Positions 23,375 through 35,878 of a stretch of DNA of 64,000 nt are shown one piece after another. A program made the position numbers and the translations under genes. Source of the stretch: Bilabrum cf. latius (lineage: Eukaryota; Bigyra: Bicosoecida; Bigyra; Bicosoecida); the NCBI GenBank assembly GCA_965178125.1, contig OZ237735.1:1922001-1986000 (forward strand). Reading direction: 5' to 3'. A model generated the notes under the pieces. It saw only the letters and a list, made by a program, of their open reading frames with translations, searched no databases and was not told the origin of the DNA. The stretch's first letter is position 1. Each line of letters opens with the position of its first letter.

Positions 23375-26026
23375 ATGACAGCCACAGCTACCAGACTTCA
23401 ATCTATGTTTAGGTTTTATTTCTGGCTGTGCCTGGGTGCTGTTGCTATTGGGCGAGCTCATTCCTCGGTTATCATTGCAAATCGACGGTCCGGCTGGAAG
23501 GGATTGTTGAGCCGAACTTGCGAACTGCCCACCGGTTGGCAATTTGTGAACCGATATGTGCAATCTCCAGTGGCGGCGAACGTTTTTGCTGGGATGACTG
23601 ACCCAGACTGGTCGCTCAGAGACGTCAGCCACTACGTATCAGCCGGCTCTTCGATACAGATGGGCGTATGCCTGTCAGAGACCGATGGGGCATGGTCAAA
23701 TGGATGGAGTTCGACCACTAAGAATGCAATTTCTCCACAAGTAGCTGCTTTGGTTGTCGCTCGCGCTCACGCCGCTGCTACCGTCCAGCCCGTAGAACCG
23801 GACAATCGCATGCGGGCTGTAGCAATGAGACTGCAACTCGAAGACCTGGATCCGGAGACCGCACCAAATGATTCAATTTGGTTGCGTGGTCCCGGTCGAC
23901 TCTCGGCGCGAGTTCCAGACCCAGTGGATCTGCTGTATGCCAGGCAATCGTTCCGCTCACCGGTTGCCGTGCATCCAGTGGTGCTGAGAGCGAATAGTCC
24001 AGAAGCTGCATGCATGAACCGAATCACTGCTATTGTTCCAGAATTGCACAGTTTGAATATTAGTGACTGGAGCGCGGATGGGTCATACAAGCTGTCTATT
24101 TCCACGGTGGTAGAGCACTTCCTGAAGCGGCAGTCGGCCGGGCAAGCCGGGCAAGGTAAGCTGGCCGACATCGAAGCGAGACACTCCTTTGGACTCGATT
24201 CGGGCGATCCTGCTGTTCGTTTACTGCTGGAGTCTTGGTGGATCCCGCAGTCGTCGGTACTTCTGGTCCCACGCATCGCCATACACGGTGGAAATCCCAG
24301 CACCCCCCCGGTAGCAGAAGTCAACTCAGACCTTCCTCACTGGCCCAGACTCGCGACGCGGATCTGCGACCTCGCAAATTCGCTAGAAAGCACCAAGGAG
24401 GGCATTCATACCGTAGATTCAGAGCGTAATGCAAAACCTTCTATGGCACGAATTGACGCCGACAGGAGCCGAGTCGGAGCGCCCGGCACCAACACCATTC
24501 CGCAAGTCCCAATGCACCTGATGCTGCACCCTACCCTGATCCCGAGGCTGCAGCAATTGCTAGTCAAGTCATCTAGGCTGGCTGCTTCGCCCCAGTCAGA
24601 AGATGTCGTGCGCGAGCTGCGGTTGGAGGTCTCGGAGCTGCTCCAAGCCGCGCGGGATCAGCCATGGGAAGCACGAGCGTACTTGGTCACCGCACGCGAG
24701 TCTGCCAAAGAGATTCGCAAGTACATTGCTACTCTGGGATTGACAGGCTCTCCAAACGAGGAGACGCCGCGCTCGTCTGTGAATGATTTCGCTAACTTGC
24801 TGGCCAGGCCTGGCCTATCGGCCGTGGTAAGCCTCTGTGAACGACTGGACGCGAATTAGCCGACTCCCCCCTTCCGGGGTGTGGCGGATGGCACCAACCA
24901 GTATGTCCACGGTGGTCGCGACTTTTTGATCGGAGGTGTAGAGTTTGCGTCGTCTTGCTCTCAGTCCAGAGAGGCGGCGTGGGACCACATGTCTCTAGCG
25001 GGGTGGATCGCGGCCGACCTGCCGCCGATGGTCCCAACTCTGCAGCGCTGGCCCGGATTGTCTGCAGTTTCCGACCCAAGGAAGCACATGGCTGGCTGTG
25101 CAGCTGGTGAAGAGGGGCCGATGCTGCCAAACCTCGAGAACGTGGCGTGCCCTGGCTCAATGGCCAATCGGAATGCTCCATCTAGAGCCCCGTGGGCATG
25201 TGACGCACAACCAGCTGTCAATGAGGGTCACTACGGGCCAGCCCACGCATACCGCGACCTGCTCGTACCTGGCGCGTTGAGTGCCCTAAAGGGCTTCGAT
25301 CGATGGGTGATCGAGCACGTGTACCCAGGGATGCGAAACGGGTTTTTCGTCGAGGCAGGGGCTGTGGATGGTGTGGTAATCAGCAATACGTACGCACTGG
25401 CAAAGTCGTACGGCTGGCGAGGGCTGCTTGTCGAGGGCCGCAGCGACCAAGCTGAGGTCCTGCGTAGCTGTCGGCCAGAATCTCACGTAGAGATTGCGGT
25501 GCTTGCGGCAGATGATGGCATTTCGCTGCTTGAGCGCAAACACCCCAACGGCAACAAGATGGAGGGCATCATCGCTTAGTTCGAATACGAGAGCAACAAC
25601 GCGACCCTTCCGCCCAGCGATGGAGCTGTGAAGGGTCGCACGCTGGCCTCTCTGCTGGACCACGCTGGTGCCCCACGCTTCGTGCACTACCTCTCTCTCG
25701 ACGTGGAGGGCTTCGAGTGGGAGGTCTTGAGGACGTTTCCGTTCGAGAAGTACACATTTGGTGCCCTGACCATCGAGCACACGCACCACAGGCACTACGA
25801 GAAGGCCGCTCGTATCACGGCGATGTTGCTAGAGAATGGCTACGTCAGGGAGCGGCGGTGGAACGACGACCTCTGGCTTCACCACACTGTTGCGGACAAG
25901 CTAGCTCGCAGGCAGCACGAGCAGTGGCGCAGGAGGCGGTGGCAGTCCAGGCACGCCGGCTGGATGGGCATTTACAATTTTGGGTCGTTTGGAGAGTGCT
26001 TGCGAATGCCTTTCCTAGCTCTATGA
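23375..26026 (+). CDS. Secretory-pathway protein with C-terminal FkbM-family methyltransferase domain
   Basis: Intronless 883-aa frame with two in-frame TAGs and a TGA stop. A hydrophobic segment near the N-terminus (MFRFYFWLCLGAVAIGRAHS, starting at a second ATG, codon 10) looks like a signal peptide or anchor. Residues about 30-600 are not recognised. Residues about 640-820 match the FkbM methyltransferase fold: NGFFVEAGAVDGVVISNT (SAM-binding), GWRGLLVEGRSDQAEVLRSC, then HYLSLDVEGFEWEVLRTFPF and NGYVRERRWNDDLWLHH. Eukaryotic secretory FkbM proteins often modify glycans, which would fit entry into the ER, but the substrate is unknown. The start at 23375 is the first in-frame ATG; initiation at codon 10 is equally plausible. 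It is divergent from the aminotransferase by 154 bp. Confidence 0.78.
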
Positions 26027-26269
26027 GGCGATGATCATACGGGTCGAATATCTGGGAAGTAGGAAGGTGTCTGTCGCAGCATGACGCCCGGACCAGCGCC
26101 TGGCAAAGCGTGAGGAGATTAGGGCTTCCACACAACGAAGGCCGCCCGGACTGATGGCGACAAGCTGCACGTTAGAGGAAGGAAGGTGGTACACACCGGT
26201 GTGATATTACCAACGCTGTATACATAACTATTTGATCCTGACGTGCACACTTAATGCTCAAGTTCGCCA

Positions 26270-29200
26270 TCAGGTTTTAACCACTACGGCGTTCCTCTGT
26301 CGCAGGAACTCTCTGGCCACCTGTAGCCGCTGCATCACCGGGTCTGGCAAGCTTCCCCTCAGCTAGCCGCGGGCTGGATGCGGCACATCGTACACGAGCC
26401 GCCTTTCCTCGGCTTTTCCTGACGCAATGCGAGGTGCGGCCTGCTCCTCAAGCATCACTTTCCGTTTCGATGGTGATACGAACAGCCGACGTCCGTCGGA
26501 AAACGAGAACTACAGGTCACCGTTAGGGCTCCGACTTGCATCGTTGACGGCTACAGAATTCCGTGCGGGGGCACGATCTTCCTTGGCCTCTGTACCTAGG
26601 CCTTCAGTTGCGGTCGAATCACTCAATTCCGAGTCACGAGCAAGCAATTGCCGGCGAACTTCTGGCTAAACGAGCTGGCGTTTCGCTTCAGCGCCTAGTG
26701 AATCAGCATCGCCATCGAGCGACTGCAGTAGCACCGCGCTTGCTGCTAGCCTTTGCACAGCCAGCGGTGCTTCTTCTAACCGAAAGCTCTTTCTTGTCCT
26801 CGAATGGCTCGTCGCGCTCCAAAGCGGCAGTGACATGAAGTCATTCCAGGTGGCCACCGTGGAGCCGCGCGCTGGATCAGCCATGCTTCGCAAGCGCAGT
26901 CTCGCCCCATCAGGTCGCATCAGCACTGCACGGATTGGGCCAGCGCCTGATCCAGCGGCAGGCTACGAATGGGAATCATCGTCGAGACGGACTGCTGGGA
27001 GTGCAATCGTCCACTGGCTCCCCTTCGGCCCGACTGCGAGTACGGTTGTTGGCAGGGGTCCATCGCACATCCACGTGCATGAGGTACCCATCGTATCCTC
27101 TACCTAGAGGAGCGTCCGGCGGCCGAGCGAAGCGCGGGCAAACTCAGAACCAACACGGTACAAGCGCCTACAAATCGGGGGCAGCTCGTGTGGACCCACT
27201 GGGGAACTGAACTTCGATCTACCTGCTGATTGCAGCCCGCCTGCCGCTGAGCAGTCGTAGTACCGCACAAATGCGATTGGCACAGACACTTTCTTTGTAA
27301 CGCTGTCATCGCGAGTCTCATGCCACGGCAAGACCATCACGGCTGCTCGGCACTTGCGTGATTTCACAAAAAGACCCGTGCCAGGCACGCTACGTATTCT
27401 TGTCGTTCTGGTCTTGAAGTCAGCTGGCCCCAGATGAGATACATTCACTGGAATGAGCGGCTGCTGCCCCTTTCTCATGTGTGGCTCTTCGCCCATTGCG
27501 AAGGGCTGCCGCGTGCATGTCGCAGTCGCGCCCTATGCCATGCTCACTGGCAGCGAATGCTCAACCGCAGATAAGCTGCTCTCCCTGTCTGGCACTGTGC
27601 CGTCCTTGTGAAACGAACGAGTGCTCTAGTCCAGGCAGTCCGCCGTGTCCATTGTGAGTTGGCCCTCATCATCCTCTGAACTATCACCTGCGAGCCAGCT
27701 GAACCCCGCGGACAATCCAGCGGCGGTTCTACCCGATGCAGCACTTGTGAGTCTACCGGCAGAGCCATTCGAATAAGATGTCTAGGCACCACCTGCAGCA
27801 GCTGCAGACGCACGCAGGACCTCCTGTGCCGTACAACATGCGCCACTTGCTGTGTCGTCCAAGCGCCCCTTGCCGGATCGCCAAGCTGCCAGGCTAGCCC
27901 TGTGATCCCGAGTAGCCTTCGCGGATGCTTCCTCCACGGTTTCTTCGACCTGCCAACGATTGGCTGCTTGGGCTGCCGCTTCAATCGGCCCCTAGGCGGG
28001 CGCTCTCGTCGGGCACGCGCGCTTCTCAGCTGCAACTGTAGCCCTGCCTTTCTGGCGTGGATCCACACCATGTTTCTGCGCCCTGCATCGAGCAAAATCC
28101 GACCGATCGCTCTATGTAGCGGACGGATCCAGTTGTCGCAGTAGGTCCTGCTTCGTTCCCGCCACATTGCCACGCACTTTGGGAATACAGTCTGACTCGA
28201 TCTTTGCATTTTCGTCACCAACTGCCCCGGAAACCGTAGATAGCTGATCTGCTGGCTCCGGGTCGCGTCCACTCTGGCTGGCGCCTGTGTGCGCGCTGAC
28301 TATGTGCAAGCCAGCTGCACCTACACCAGCACCGGCAAGGTCAGCGCTACCTCGACTGCTTGATTCAAGTTGAGTGCGCACTGCTTCCGGGCCTGGTCGT
28401 CGAGAAGACTCGCGTTGTACCTTTTCGCCTGGAAAGTTAGTGCCTTCGCCGCGACTAGACCCCCCTGCCTGCAAGTGTACGTCTCTGTGATCAGAGGGCG
28501 TGGTTTCTCCGAAAGCGCGGGCCTTGTTCTCGATCCCCAGCAACTGGTGCGTCCGTTTCAATCTCTGCTGCTGCTGCTGCTGCTGCTGCCGCTGCCGCTG
28601 CCGCTGCAAGATGCTACTACTTATTCTTAACGTTGGATTCTAAGGCCCTTCATCCTGTTCATATAACACGGAAGGTTCATACGCCACAGGGATCTCGATG
28701 TCAACGTCCAGGGACGGAATACTTACGTCAGCGAGACCTCCGCTCAAGACCATCGCCTCAGGCTTCGACTGATCCACATGCCGAGACATATACGGCGAGA
28801 GATGCGCCTTTGCCGATGCGAACTAGGTATTTTTTCTTGCATTAGTGAAACGCCTGTCGAGTTCCGAGCTAGTTCGGGACCGTAGAGTACGATGTCCGAT
28901 GCCAGCGTACGAATCGGGGGCTTCCTGTTGGAACGACTAGCTTGGCCCGCGGTCAAGTGACATTAGAGATCCAGACTCCGGCTCATCGGCTCGACTTGTC
29001 CCGTGCTACCGGAAATCATCCGGAAGCAACGCCGGTGTCGGTGCTTCCGCGGCTGGGACACTGTGCAGCTCAAAGTCACTGCGCCCTGATGATCCACAAG
29101 CAATTCTATCCTACTCCTGGTCAGCGCCTGGGTGCAACAATAAAGCAGAGGCTGTTGACTCGAATGTAACCGAACCACTGCCATCAATTTGCTTTCGAGG

Positions 29201-30723
29201 CAAGGTAGGTAGCAGCGCTGGCGGCATGCCTACGGCATCCGCAGCACGTGTTGCCTGGGCGCGGTCGGGCATGCGCATTCGAGCAGCACGACGAGCGCGA
29301 GCTGCCGCGAGGTACGGCTCCTGTCGCGATCCAGAGGCAGAGGCGGGCACTGGCCCCTCCTAAAGAATCGCAGCAGGGGCGCATTTAAAGAACGCGTGCT
29401 GCAGAGTGGCTGATGCTGTCGGCCGGTCTGCCGGCACCAACGCGAGCATTCGAAGCAGAATGTCCCTGCCGTCCGGACACAAGCAGCTAAGCGATGCCTC
29501 AAAATCGGCCCGCAGCCCACTTGCTGCTGCAACATCCCCCTCTCGACTGTCACCATCTCCACCGCGTCGAAGACGAGACGCCGCCCTGGCAGGCGAGCCC
29601 CCTTTCTCGAGAGGTGACACGCCGAATAGCATCGTGTACAGCAAGCAGCCGGCAGAGAACACATCGACTGCCGTCGTGTGTGGACTGCCTCGTGCTGGGC
29701 GTGATACTTCTGGTGCCGTGTATTGCGGCGTCCCGCAGACAGTGTAGTGCTCGCGGGCCGCTTCAGCAGCGCCGAGCCCTGGCCTAGCTACACCGGCCTG
29801 CCCTTCGCCAGGGACAATCGCACCCAGCTATGTGTCAGCCGGTACTGCAGGCAGCTGGCTGGCCAATCCAAAGTCTGCGAGCACCGCATCTACGGTTTCG
29901 AGAGCCCCTCCGTGCAAGATCACATCGTCGCATACGGGCTGCCTTAGCAGAACGTTGGACAGCTTCAGGTCGCGGTGCATCACTCCGCCCTCGTGCAGGT
30001 AGGCCAGCGCCTGCAGCAGCTGGCGCAGCAGCTCGCGGGCGAGTGTAGGGTGTAGTCGACACCGATGAAAATAGCGAGGCACCCCGCGGGATGCCACCGC
30101 AGGCGTGCATGTTTCCCGCTCCCGCAGCGCTGCCGCACGCCGCAGCAAGCCGAACACATCGCCACCGCGGCATACCTCCATGACAACCAGCACGTGGTGT
30201 GAGGTCTCACCAAAGTCCTGCAATAGTTTGCAAGAATCGAGCACACAATATAGGTTGGAAAAAAAGTGCAAATTTAGCCGGGCCACGGACGTAAGGGTTG
30301 GTTCGCTCACGCGCATGGCGACAATACGAGCATGTCGACACTTAGCCAGCAAGTCTATCTCATTAACAACTCTGCGGCGAAGAGGCTTCGACCGCATTCG
30401 TTTTTTCTCTATTACTTTAACGGCCACATGCTGACTGCGATGGAAGCGGAAGTACATGTGTTCGCTCAATCAACAAAATTCGAATCGGCAACTGGCGTGG
30501 GGGCGCTTGGCAATGCTTGGGGACGCATTCATACCCGCCTGCGGTGCTGCACTCGTAAACAACACCGAATCCACCATGCCCGAGGACACGAATCGGCTCT
30601 AGCTGCCGCGACTGTGAAGCATGAATCGAAAGTGCCACTAGCAAGGAATATGCGCGCATAGTACGAACGGCTGGCATTGGCGTGTCTCAAACTCACCTCC
30701 AGGCTACGTTTTGAATCACTCAT
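26270..30723 (-). CDS. PLK4-like serine/threonine protein kinase
   Basis: Exons (minus) 30723-30697, 30611-30535, 30434-30311 and 30217-26270; 1391 aa, about 17 in-frame TAGs, TGA stop. Kinase domain residues ~12-360: Gly loop LGHGGFGVVYE, Lys in VAVKVIEKK, HRDLKLSNVLL, ADFGLASQLP and the activation loop HYTVCGTPQYTAPEV. The loop closely parallels PLK4 (HYTLCGTPNY). An insertion of uncharged low-complexity sequence separates HRD and DFG from the APE motif. A ~630-residue linker includes a Gln/Arg run from CAG repeats near residue 615. A folded region at ~990-1225 (with FVRYYDCSAAGG and LPPICRRLYRVGSEFARA) could correspond to the cryptic polo box. PLK4 in other eukaryotes starts centriole/basal body duplication. 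Kinase identity is certain; the PLK4 assignment is moderate. Confidence 0.75.
28566..28604 (-). repeat. CAG/CGG trinucleotide repeat encoding Gln/Arg run
   Basis: A run of CTG and CCG trinucleotides on the plus strand encodes alternating Arg-Gln followed by about eight Gln in the kinase linker. It is likely length-variable between strains. Confidence 0.85.
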
Positions 30724-30916
30724 CACTCATATTGTCTCAATGCACCGATCAATATCCTTGGCACGGGGTTTGTTGATTCGACTCAACTGCACTCCGTCGG
30801 CGAAGCGAGAATTGGCTCCGAATTGCATTTCACCATCCTCGAAGCCTTAGACTCGATTGCTGGCTGCGGAGGCAGTTTTCTGTTGTTTTTTCTCTTCTAT
30901 TAGAGTAAAATTTATT

Positions 30917-32337
30917 ATGGCGTCTGAATATGGTGAGAAATGGCTACTTGGTACATTGTGGGGAAACTAGTGTAGTCAATGTGCGATCTTCTACGTTTTA
31001 CTGTTCCGTTCTCCCTATCGTTTCGTCTAATCGTAGCCACCAGGCTGTCCTAGCTAAAATTGGAGTACGAGAAATTTATATAGGACGGGTCTGAGTTGGA
31101 TCGTGCAGTACGCATGAGCCTCTTGGAGACGTGAGAACGAGCCGCTCCAACCTGTTAGATCCTTGGAGGCTACGAACTAAGGATTTTGACACGCAGCCAA
31201 TCAAGTACTTTTTTGTTGTTATCTACACGCAGGAACGCTCGACGAGCTCTGGACGCCATCGGCGGCGGGGGCGAGGCGGCGCCTGTGTTCGTTGCTGATG
31301 CCTTCTAGGAGAGTATTGACACAAGCGAGCTAGGTAGGAAAGTCATGTAGGCTTTGGGATACGAACGGGTTGATGCAGAAAGTAATGGTGGGCTCGCACA
31401 ATGGAAATTCAACCCATCTCCAGCGAACCGTGTCCTTCTAACTGATCTGCTTGCGATTGTGAGCGGGACGAAGGACCCCGGTTCGTCAATCGAAACACTG
31501 CGGGCTGCAGGCAATGCTTCGGGTAATACCAGTAGCGTGAGTCCTAGCGAAACCCAGGAAAAGTCAGCAGGATCTGCCTCGGATATAACCAAGCCGGCTG
31601 ACGCTGAGGCGGCAAAGGCTAGCGGAGGCAGCAAGGCTACAGGTGGCAAGCTAAGCGGCAGCAAAGGTCCGAGCAACGCCGAAGCCATGACCGCAATCAT
31701 GGGCCAGCTCAAAGACAGCGAAGACAGTGGCAAGCCTGGTGGGGACCGGTTTCGGTCCCTCCCCATTGACATCGACCAGGTGGGATATTGCTACCAGCCG
31801 GGTCCATTGCGGGAGCAGCTGGCCAGGCACATCGCCAGCGCGAAGCTTGCCCTGCAGGTTCTAGCTAATCCAGCGCAGGCGGAGAAGATGGCGTAGGATA
31901 GTGCAGCACTGTCGGCATCCCCTCCCGGGGCTATCCAGGCCCAGATGCAGCGCATGCCTGGCCCGCTGAGAGTGCAATTCATGATCGTGGCTGGGGCGTG
32001 GCGCAGGTACTCTCAGTGGGCCGAGCTGCTCCGCAATGGGCTGCACCCCAAGGCCCTCGTAGACGAGATCCTCCGGGTCAACCCGGAGCTCAAGGCCGTG
32101 CAGGTGAACGTGCACCGGATCCAGGTCCCCGAGGCTGCCAACCCCGCCGGGTCCGCTGCACTCAGCAGCCAGAGCCTGCAGGAAGACGTGCCCGGTGCAC
32201 CCGGGGATGCCGAGGACTTCGTGAGGGCGGGGGCAATGGCTGCCGGAAGGAAGGTCGTAGCGAGCGGTGCAGCCAGCATCGTCGCCATGTTTCAGCTCGA
32301 GTCTACTCGCATGGAGGAATAGTTGGGCGCGCGATGA
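30917..32337 (+). CDS. Conserved-looking protein of unknown function (weak PUB-like N-terminus)
   Basis: Exons 30917-30932, 31037-31130 and 31233-32337; 404 aa, TGA stop, six in-frame TAGs. Splice phases (1, 2) and GTGAGA donors support the model, and the joined N-terminus reads continuously (MASEYATRLSQLKLEYEKFI, then DRAVRMSLLETNARRALDAI). The first ~115 residues, with KVMQALGYERVDAESNGGLA then FNPSP and LLTDLLAIV, faintly resemble a PUB domain (p97/VCP-binding adaptor). An Ala/Ser/Gly/Lys-rich linker and a C-terminal helical region (RVQFMIVAGAWRRYSQWAEL) follow. The PUB idea is a guess from pattern alone. It is divergent from the kinase gene by 193 bp and convergent with the NADAR gene. 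Confidence 0.7.
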
Positions 32338-32464
32338 TGCAGTGCATTGCCTTACATAGTGCTTGCCAACGGGTAGACACACCATTTCTCCCAAGGGATC
32401 TGTCATCCAGCATGCTCCTCTTGCCAGGACTAGATCCAGCAGACTACGTCTAGATCTGGTCAAG

Positions 32465-33352
32465 TCACTTCCCACCTGCACATGCAGCTGCACCCCCAGC
32501 CGCTGCCCTAGTCCCATCGGCACCAGCTGTGCCGGCTGGGGTCTTGATTTTGGACTTTTCTGCAGCCTTGGGGCCTTCCTCTGATGTCGCTGCCTCTGCC
32601 TCCCGCTGCTCTCGTATCTCGGTCCGCACCGCCATCAGGCATTGGCCCAGCCGGTTTTGAGCTCCTGGCGCGAGCACTCCTGAAGAGCTCCGCTCCAAGC
32701 CGTACCCGGATCCCCAAATCTTGTCGAATGTAGAAGCTTCTACGAGTGTGGCATTTCCGGTGGATAGCAAAATGTCGGCTAGCTCGGGATCCGCGAACTT
32801 GCCACGCAGGCTCGCCATCATTGCGGCAGTGCTCGTGGATTTACCCCACACGTCCCAGACCGCGGGATCATTGCATTTTACTAAGCTCGTTTTTCCTTTG
32901 CCTGCCAGACCTTTTGCACTTCTGGCCGACCCGGCTGCACAGATGGCGTCAACAGCAGAACGGGTTTTGACATCGTCCCAGCCCAGACTGTTCCCGACAA
33001 ATTCAGCTTTCTGGGCCTAGAACGCATGCTCAGTGGTTCGCAGTCTTCGTTCGGTCCCCAGGATCCGAATAACTGTTGGATGCTTTGAAAAGTTTGAGAA
33101 CACACCATACTTTGTGTCACGCGTTCCGTTGGACCACTGTCCCTCCTCTTTAGTGAAAGCTAAATATTTTGATGGCTCACACCCAATTCCAGCCATACTG
33201 ATGCCGGTACTGGGTGTGCAGGCTTGATTTCGTTCAAAAACAGTATAGTTTGCCGCGATCAGTGTCGTTCTTGTCTTCCCGTCAAACCGGAACCACTGGC
33301 ATGATGTTGTTTGTTCCGGAAATCCCGATATTTCGTGCTCCCGGTGATTCAT
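32465..33352 (-). CDS. NADAR-domain protein (YbiA/DUF1768 family)
   Basis: 295-aa frame, TGA stop, one in-frame TAG. The NADAR signature is clear: KYGVFSNFSKHP, TTEHAFQAQKA (first Gln encoded by TAG; the family motif is EHxFQAxK), WDVWGKS, PELADILLSTGNATLVEAS, FDKIWGSG and NRLGQCLMAVR. Bacterial YbiA cleaves the N-glycosidic bond of reactive riboflavin intermediates, and NADAR enzymes also act on ADP-ribose-type substrates; which applies here is unknown. The C-terminal ~40 residues are Ala/Gly-rich. Starting at the ATG at 33352 leaves 24 bp to the divergent JmjC start codon. A longer start at 33415 would overlap it and is less likely. Confidence 0.88.
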
Positions 33353-33376
33353 GCTCGCACAAGCTCTCTCGCCATC

Positions 33377-35689
33377 ATGACCTCTTGGGGAGTGCTCCTG
33401 GCAATACTGGCCCATGCTCGTGCAAGTTCACAAACGTTGTCTGAATCGGATGCCCCGTGGACTGTTTGCGATGCAAATCCACAGCACATGGCTTGCACGT
33501 CAGCGCGCCCACGTGTCGATCGGGTGACCCCGGAGATCCCGGCAAGCGAATTTTTCAGGGACTACGTCTCGTAGAGACGACCAGTTTTGATTGAAGGAGC
33601 CGTTTCGACTGCCCCTGCTCTGAGCGAGTGGACGGATTCTGCTCTGGTAGAGCGGTTCGGAGGAGTTGAGCTAAAGATTGAAGAGAAGCGAGAGAAGAAG
33701 TCAACCGTGGACATGAACGGCTCTGTGGGTTTAGGACGCGAGACAATGGCAAAGTTCATCCAAGGATTCGATTCGAATGACGCATATGTCGTATCCTAGC
33801 TGCCAAGTCCCATGTACGACGACGTTGCAGTACCTGCCGTGGCAGCCGACGGTCCATTGGCAGGGTCCATGCTTGAAGCGAACCTTTGGATGTCGAGCGG
33901 AAACACAAGTAGTTTGCTCCACAGAGACGCTGACAACGTGATCAACTGCGTGGTCCGGGGCTAGAAGCATTGGCTTCTGCTGGACCCCACGGCGGCAGCA
34001 GGCCTGCCTATGTCGTCGGAGCGGCAAGCCGAGCTTGGAGGATTCGTCGTCACAGACCCCGAACGCGTAGACGCTGACACGAAACGGACGCTGGATCGGT
34101 TTGGTGTGTCCGTTGCGACGCTTGGTCCCGGCGACTGCCTGTTCCTGCCTTGGGGCTACTTGCACCAGGTCACGACTCCATCCCCTGGCCACCGCAGCAT
34201 CGCCTACTCGATGCTGTTCCCCGTGCAGCACAGGGGCGATTGCAACCGGGGCGCAACAAATCAAACAGAGGGACGAGAGCAGCCGATGGCCTCGGAGTCC
34301 GAAGTGCGGCACGGCAGAGCAGTGCCCCTGTCACGGCAGCCCCCACTGTGGGAGTACCCAGGCCACGGGCCCATGTCTATGGGCAACGCAGATCCGCGCA
34401 GCGTGTACCACTCGATTCGGACCTTCCTGAGGAGCAAGCCCAACTGCCCAAATACCGACAACACCGGGGGAAATCAGCTTGCTCCGGCAGAAGCCAGTGC
34501 TGATTCCAAAGAGTGCGGCTTCGCATCCTTCGAAGAGGTGGTGGAGCACGCAAAAGCAAGAGCTGGATCCGCCTGGGACGATTCATACGAGCAGTACGTA
34601 AAGCAAGAGTGGTCCAATGCGGGCTTTTACCCCGCACAGGCGCGCCGCTCCTCTTTGAACCAATACAATCCATGCGTGGGCATGCCAGAGCTGGTCGAGT
34701 TCCTCATTAGCCTGGTGGAATCCAGCGCAGAGGCCGATCTGATCCCGGAGGAGAAGCCCCAGCTGCAATCAATTGCCACGGACTGGATCGATGCGATCGA
34801 CTCCAACCACGACTGGTTCGTGTCCCTGCGAGAGCTTGAGGCCGCTGAGCACGAGAGGAGCAGCGCCGCCGCCATGCTGCCCCTGTTGAGCTACGACCCA
34901 ACCAACTCCCCCTTCTACGAGATGTACAAGGTGTCCCATGACCAAGTGGGCGATGCTCTTCGGTCCGCCCTCCCGGCACTATTCCAGACCAGAAACAAGG
35001 ACAAAACGTCGCCAGTGCTCGATACAGAGTGTGGCGAGGTGGTGCGGGCGTACACTTCGACCTCGGGGGGCACCCGGCTCTTTGCACTCTCCATGTGCCA
35101 CTACCTCGAAGGCGGCGCAGATTCGTTCCAGGCGGCTGTGCAAGCCTGCCAGCAGGTTCAACGAGACAACGACGCGCCCCATTCTCCCCCAATTGAAGGG
35201 ATCAGCCACGAGGAGATCGAGAACCCGTCCGTGTCTGGCAGGCAAGCCAACGGCGACGGCGAGGAAGGTGGGTCAGAAGGTGGGTCAGAAGGGGCAGACA
35301 ATGAGGAGGAGGAGGAAGAGGAGGAGCACCCCCTCAAGCCCGTGGCACGCGATCTAGGGCTGCAAGATGACGATTTCGAGCAGTTCGTGAAGGATCACGC
35401 GGCTGCTTGCGAGAGGTGGGAGAGGGAGCACGAGGACCCCAAGAGCCCCATGTACCAGGCGCCGCCGCCGCCTGGATACACGCCCAAGGGATCCAAGCAG
35501 CAGACGCAGAGCTAGACGGAAGAACCTCGTCGTAATCAAGACCGCCTCCAAGCGTGCTCTCTGGACGAGAACCGTGTCCTTCAGCTGACGGGGGCTCGCC
35601 CCCGCGCCCGAGACATCGTCGAGGCGTTCGCTGCTCGGCGCTCCAGGTCGGACCCCGCCCTCGGTGACGCAGAGAAAATCAAGGGGTGA
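33377..35689 (+). CDS. Secreted/ER JmjC-domain (cupin-type) 2-oxoglutarate oxygenase with EF-hand
   Basis: Intronless 770-aa frame with four TAGs and a TGA stop. An N-terminal signal peptide (MTSWGVLLAILAHARASS) is followed by FRDYVSQRRPVLIEGAVS, the usual opening of JmjC/cupin_8 proteins. The Fe(II) triad is visible: His-x-Asp in SSLLHRDADNVINC, the partner strand CVVRGQKHWLLLDP (Gln from TAG) and the distal His in LFLPWGYLHQVTT. Further on, around residue 475, an EF-hand-type loop (DSNHDWFVSLRE: Asp/Asn/Asp at 1, 3 and 5 and Glu at 12) is present. The tail has a Glu-rich block. JmjC hydroxylases in the secretory pathway act on lysine or other residues of exported proteins; the substrate here is unknown. 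Confidence 0.85.
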
Positions 35690-35878
35690 TCTCGGCAGTC
35701 AACCCATTTTCCCCGCCGATACCCCTACCTTTGCGGGAAGTCCTGAAGTGGCGGTGGGCGGCCCACCGTGGGCCGATGAATAGCACTTCCGGTTTATCAG
35801 GTGCCAAAGCCATTTCATTCTTCCCTCTCCTCCCCTTGTGTTAATGCTTGTTGCAAATCCTGTTGTCTGAAGATAAAT

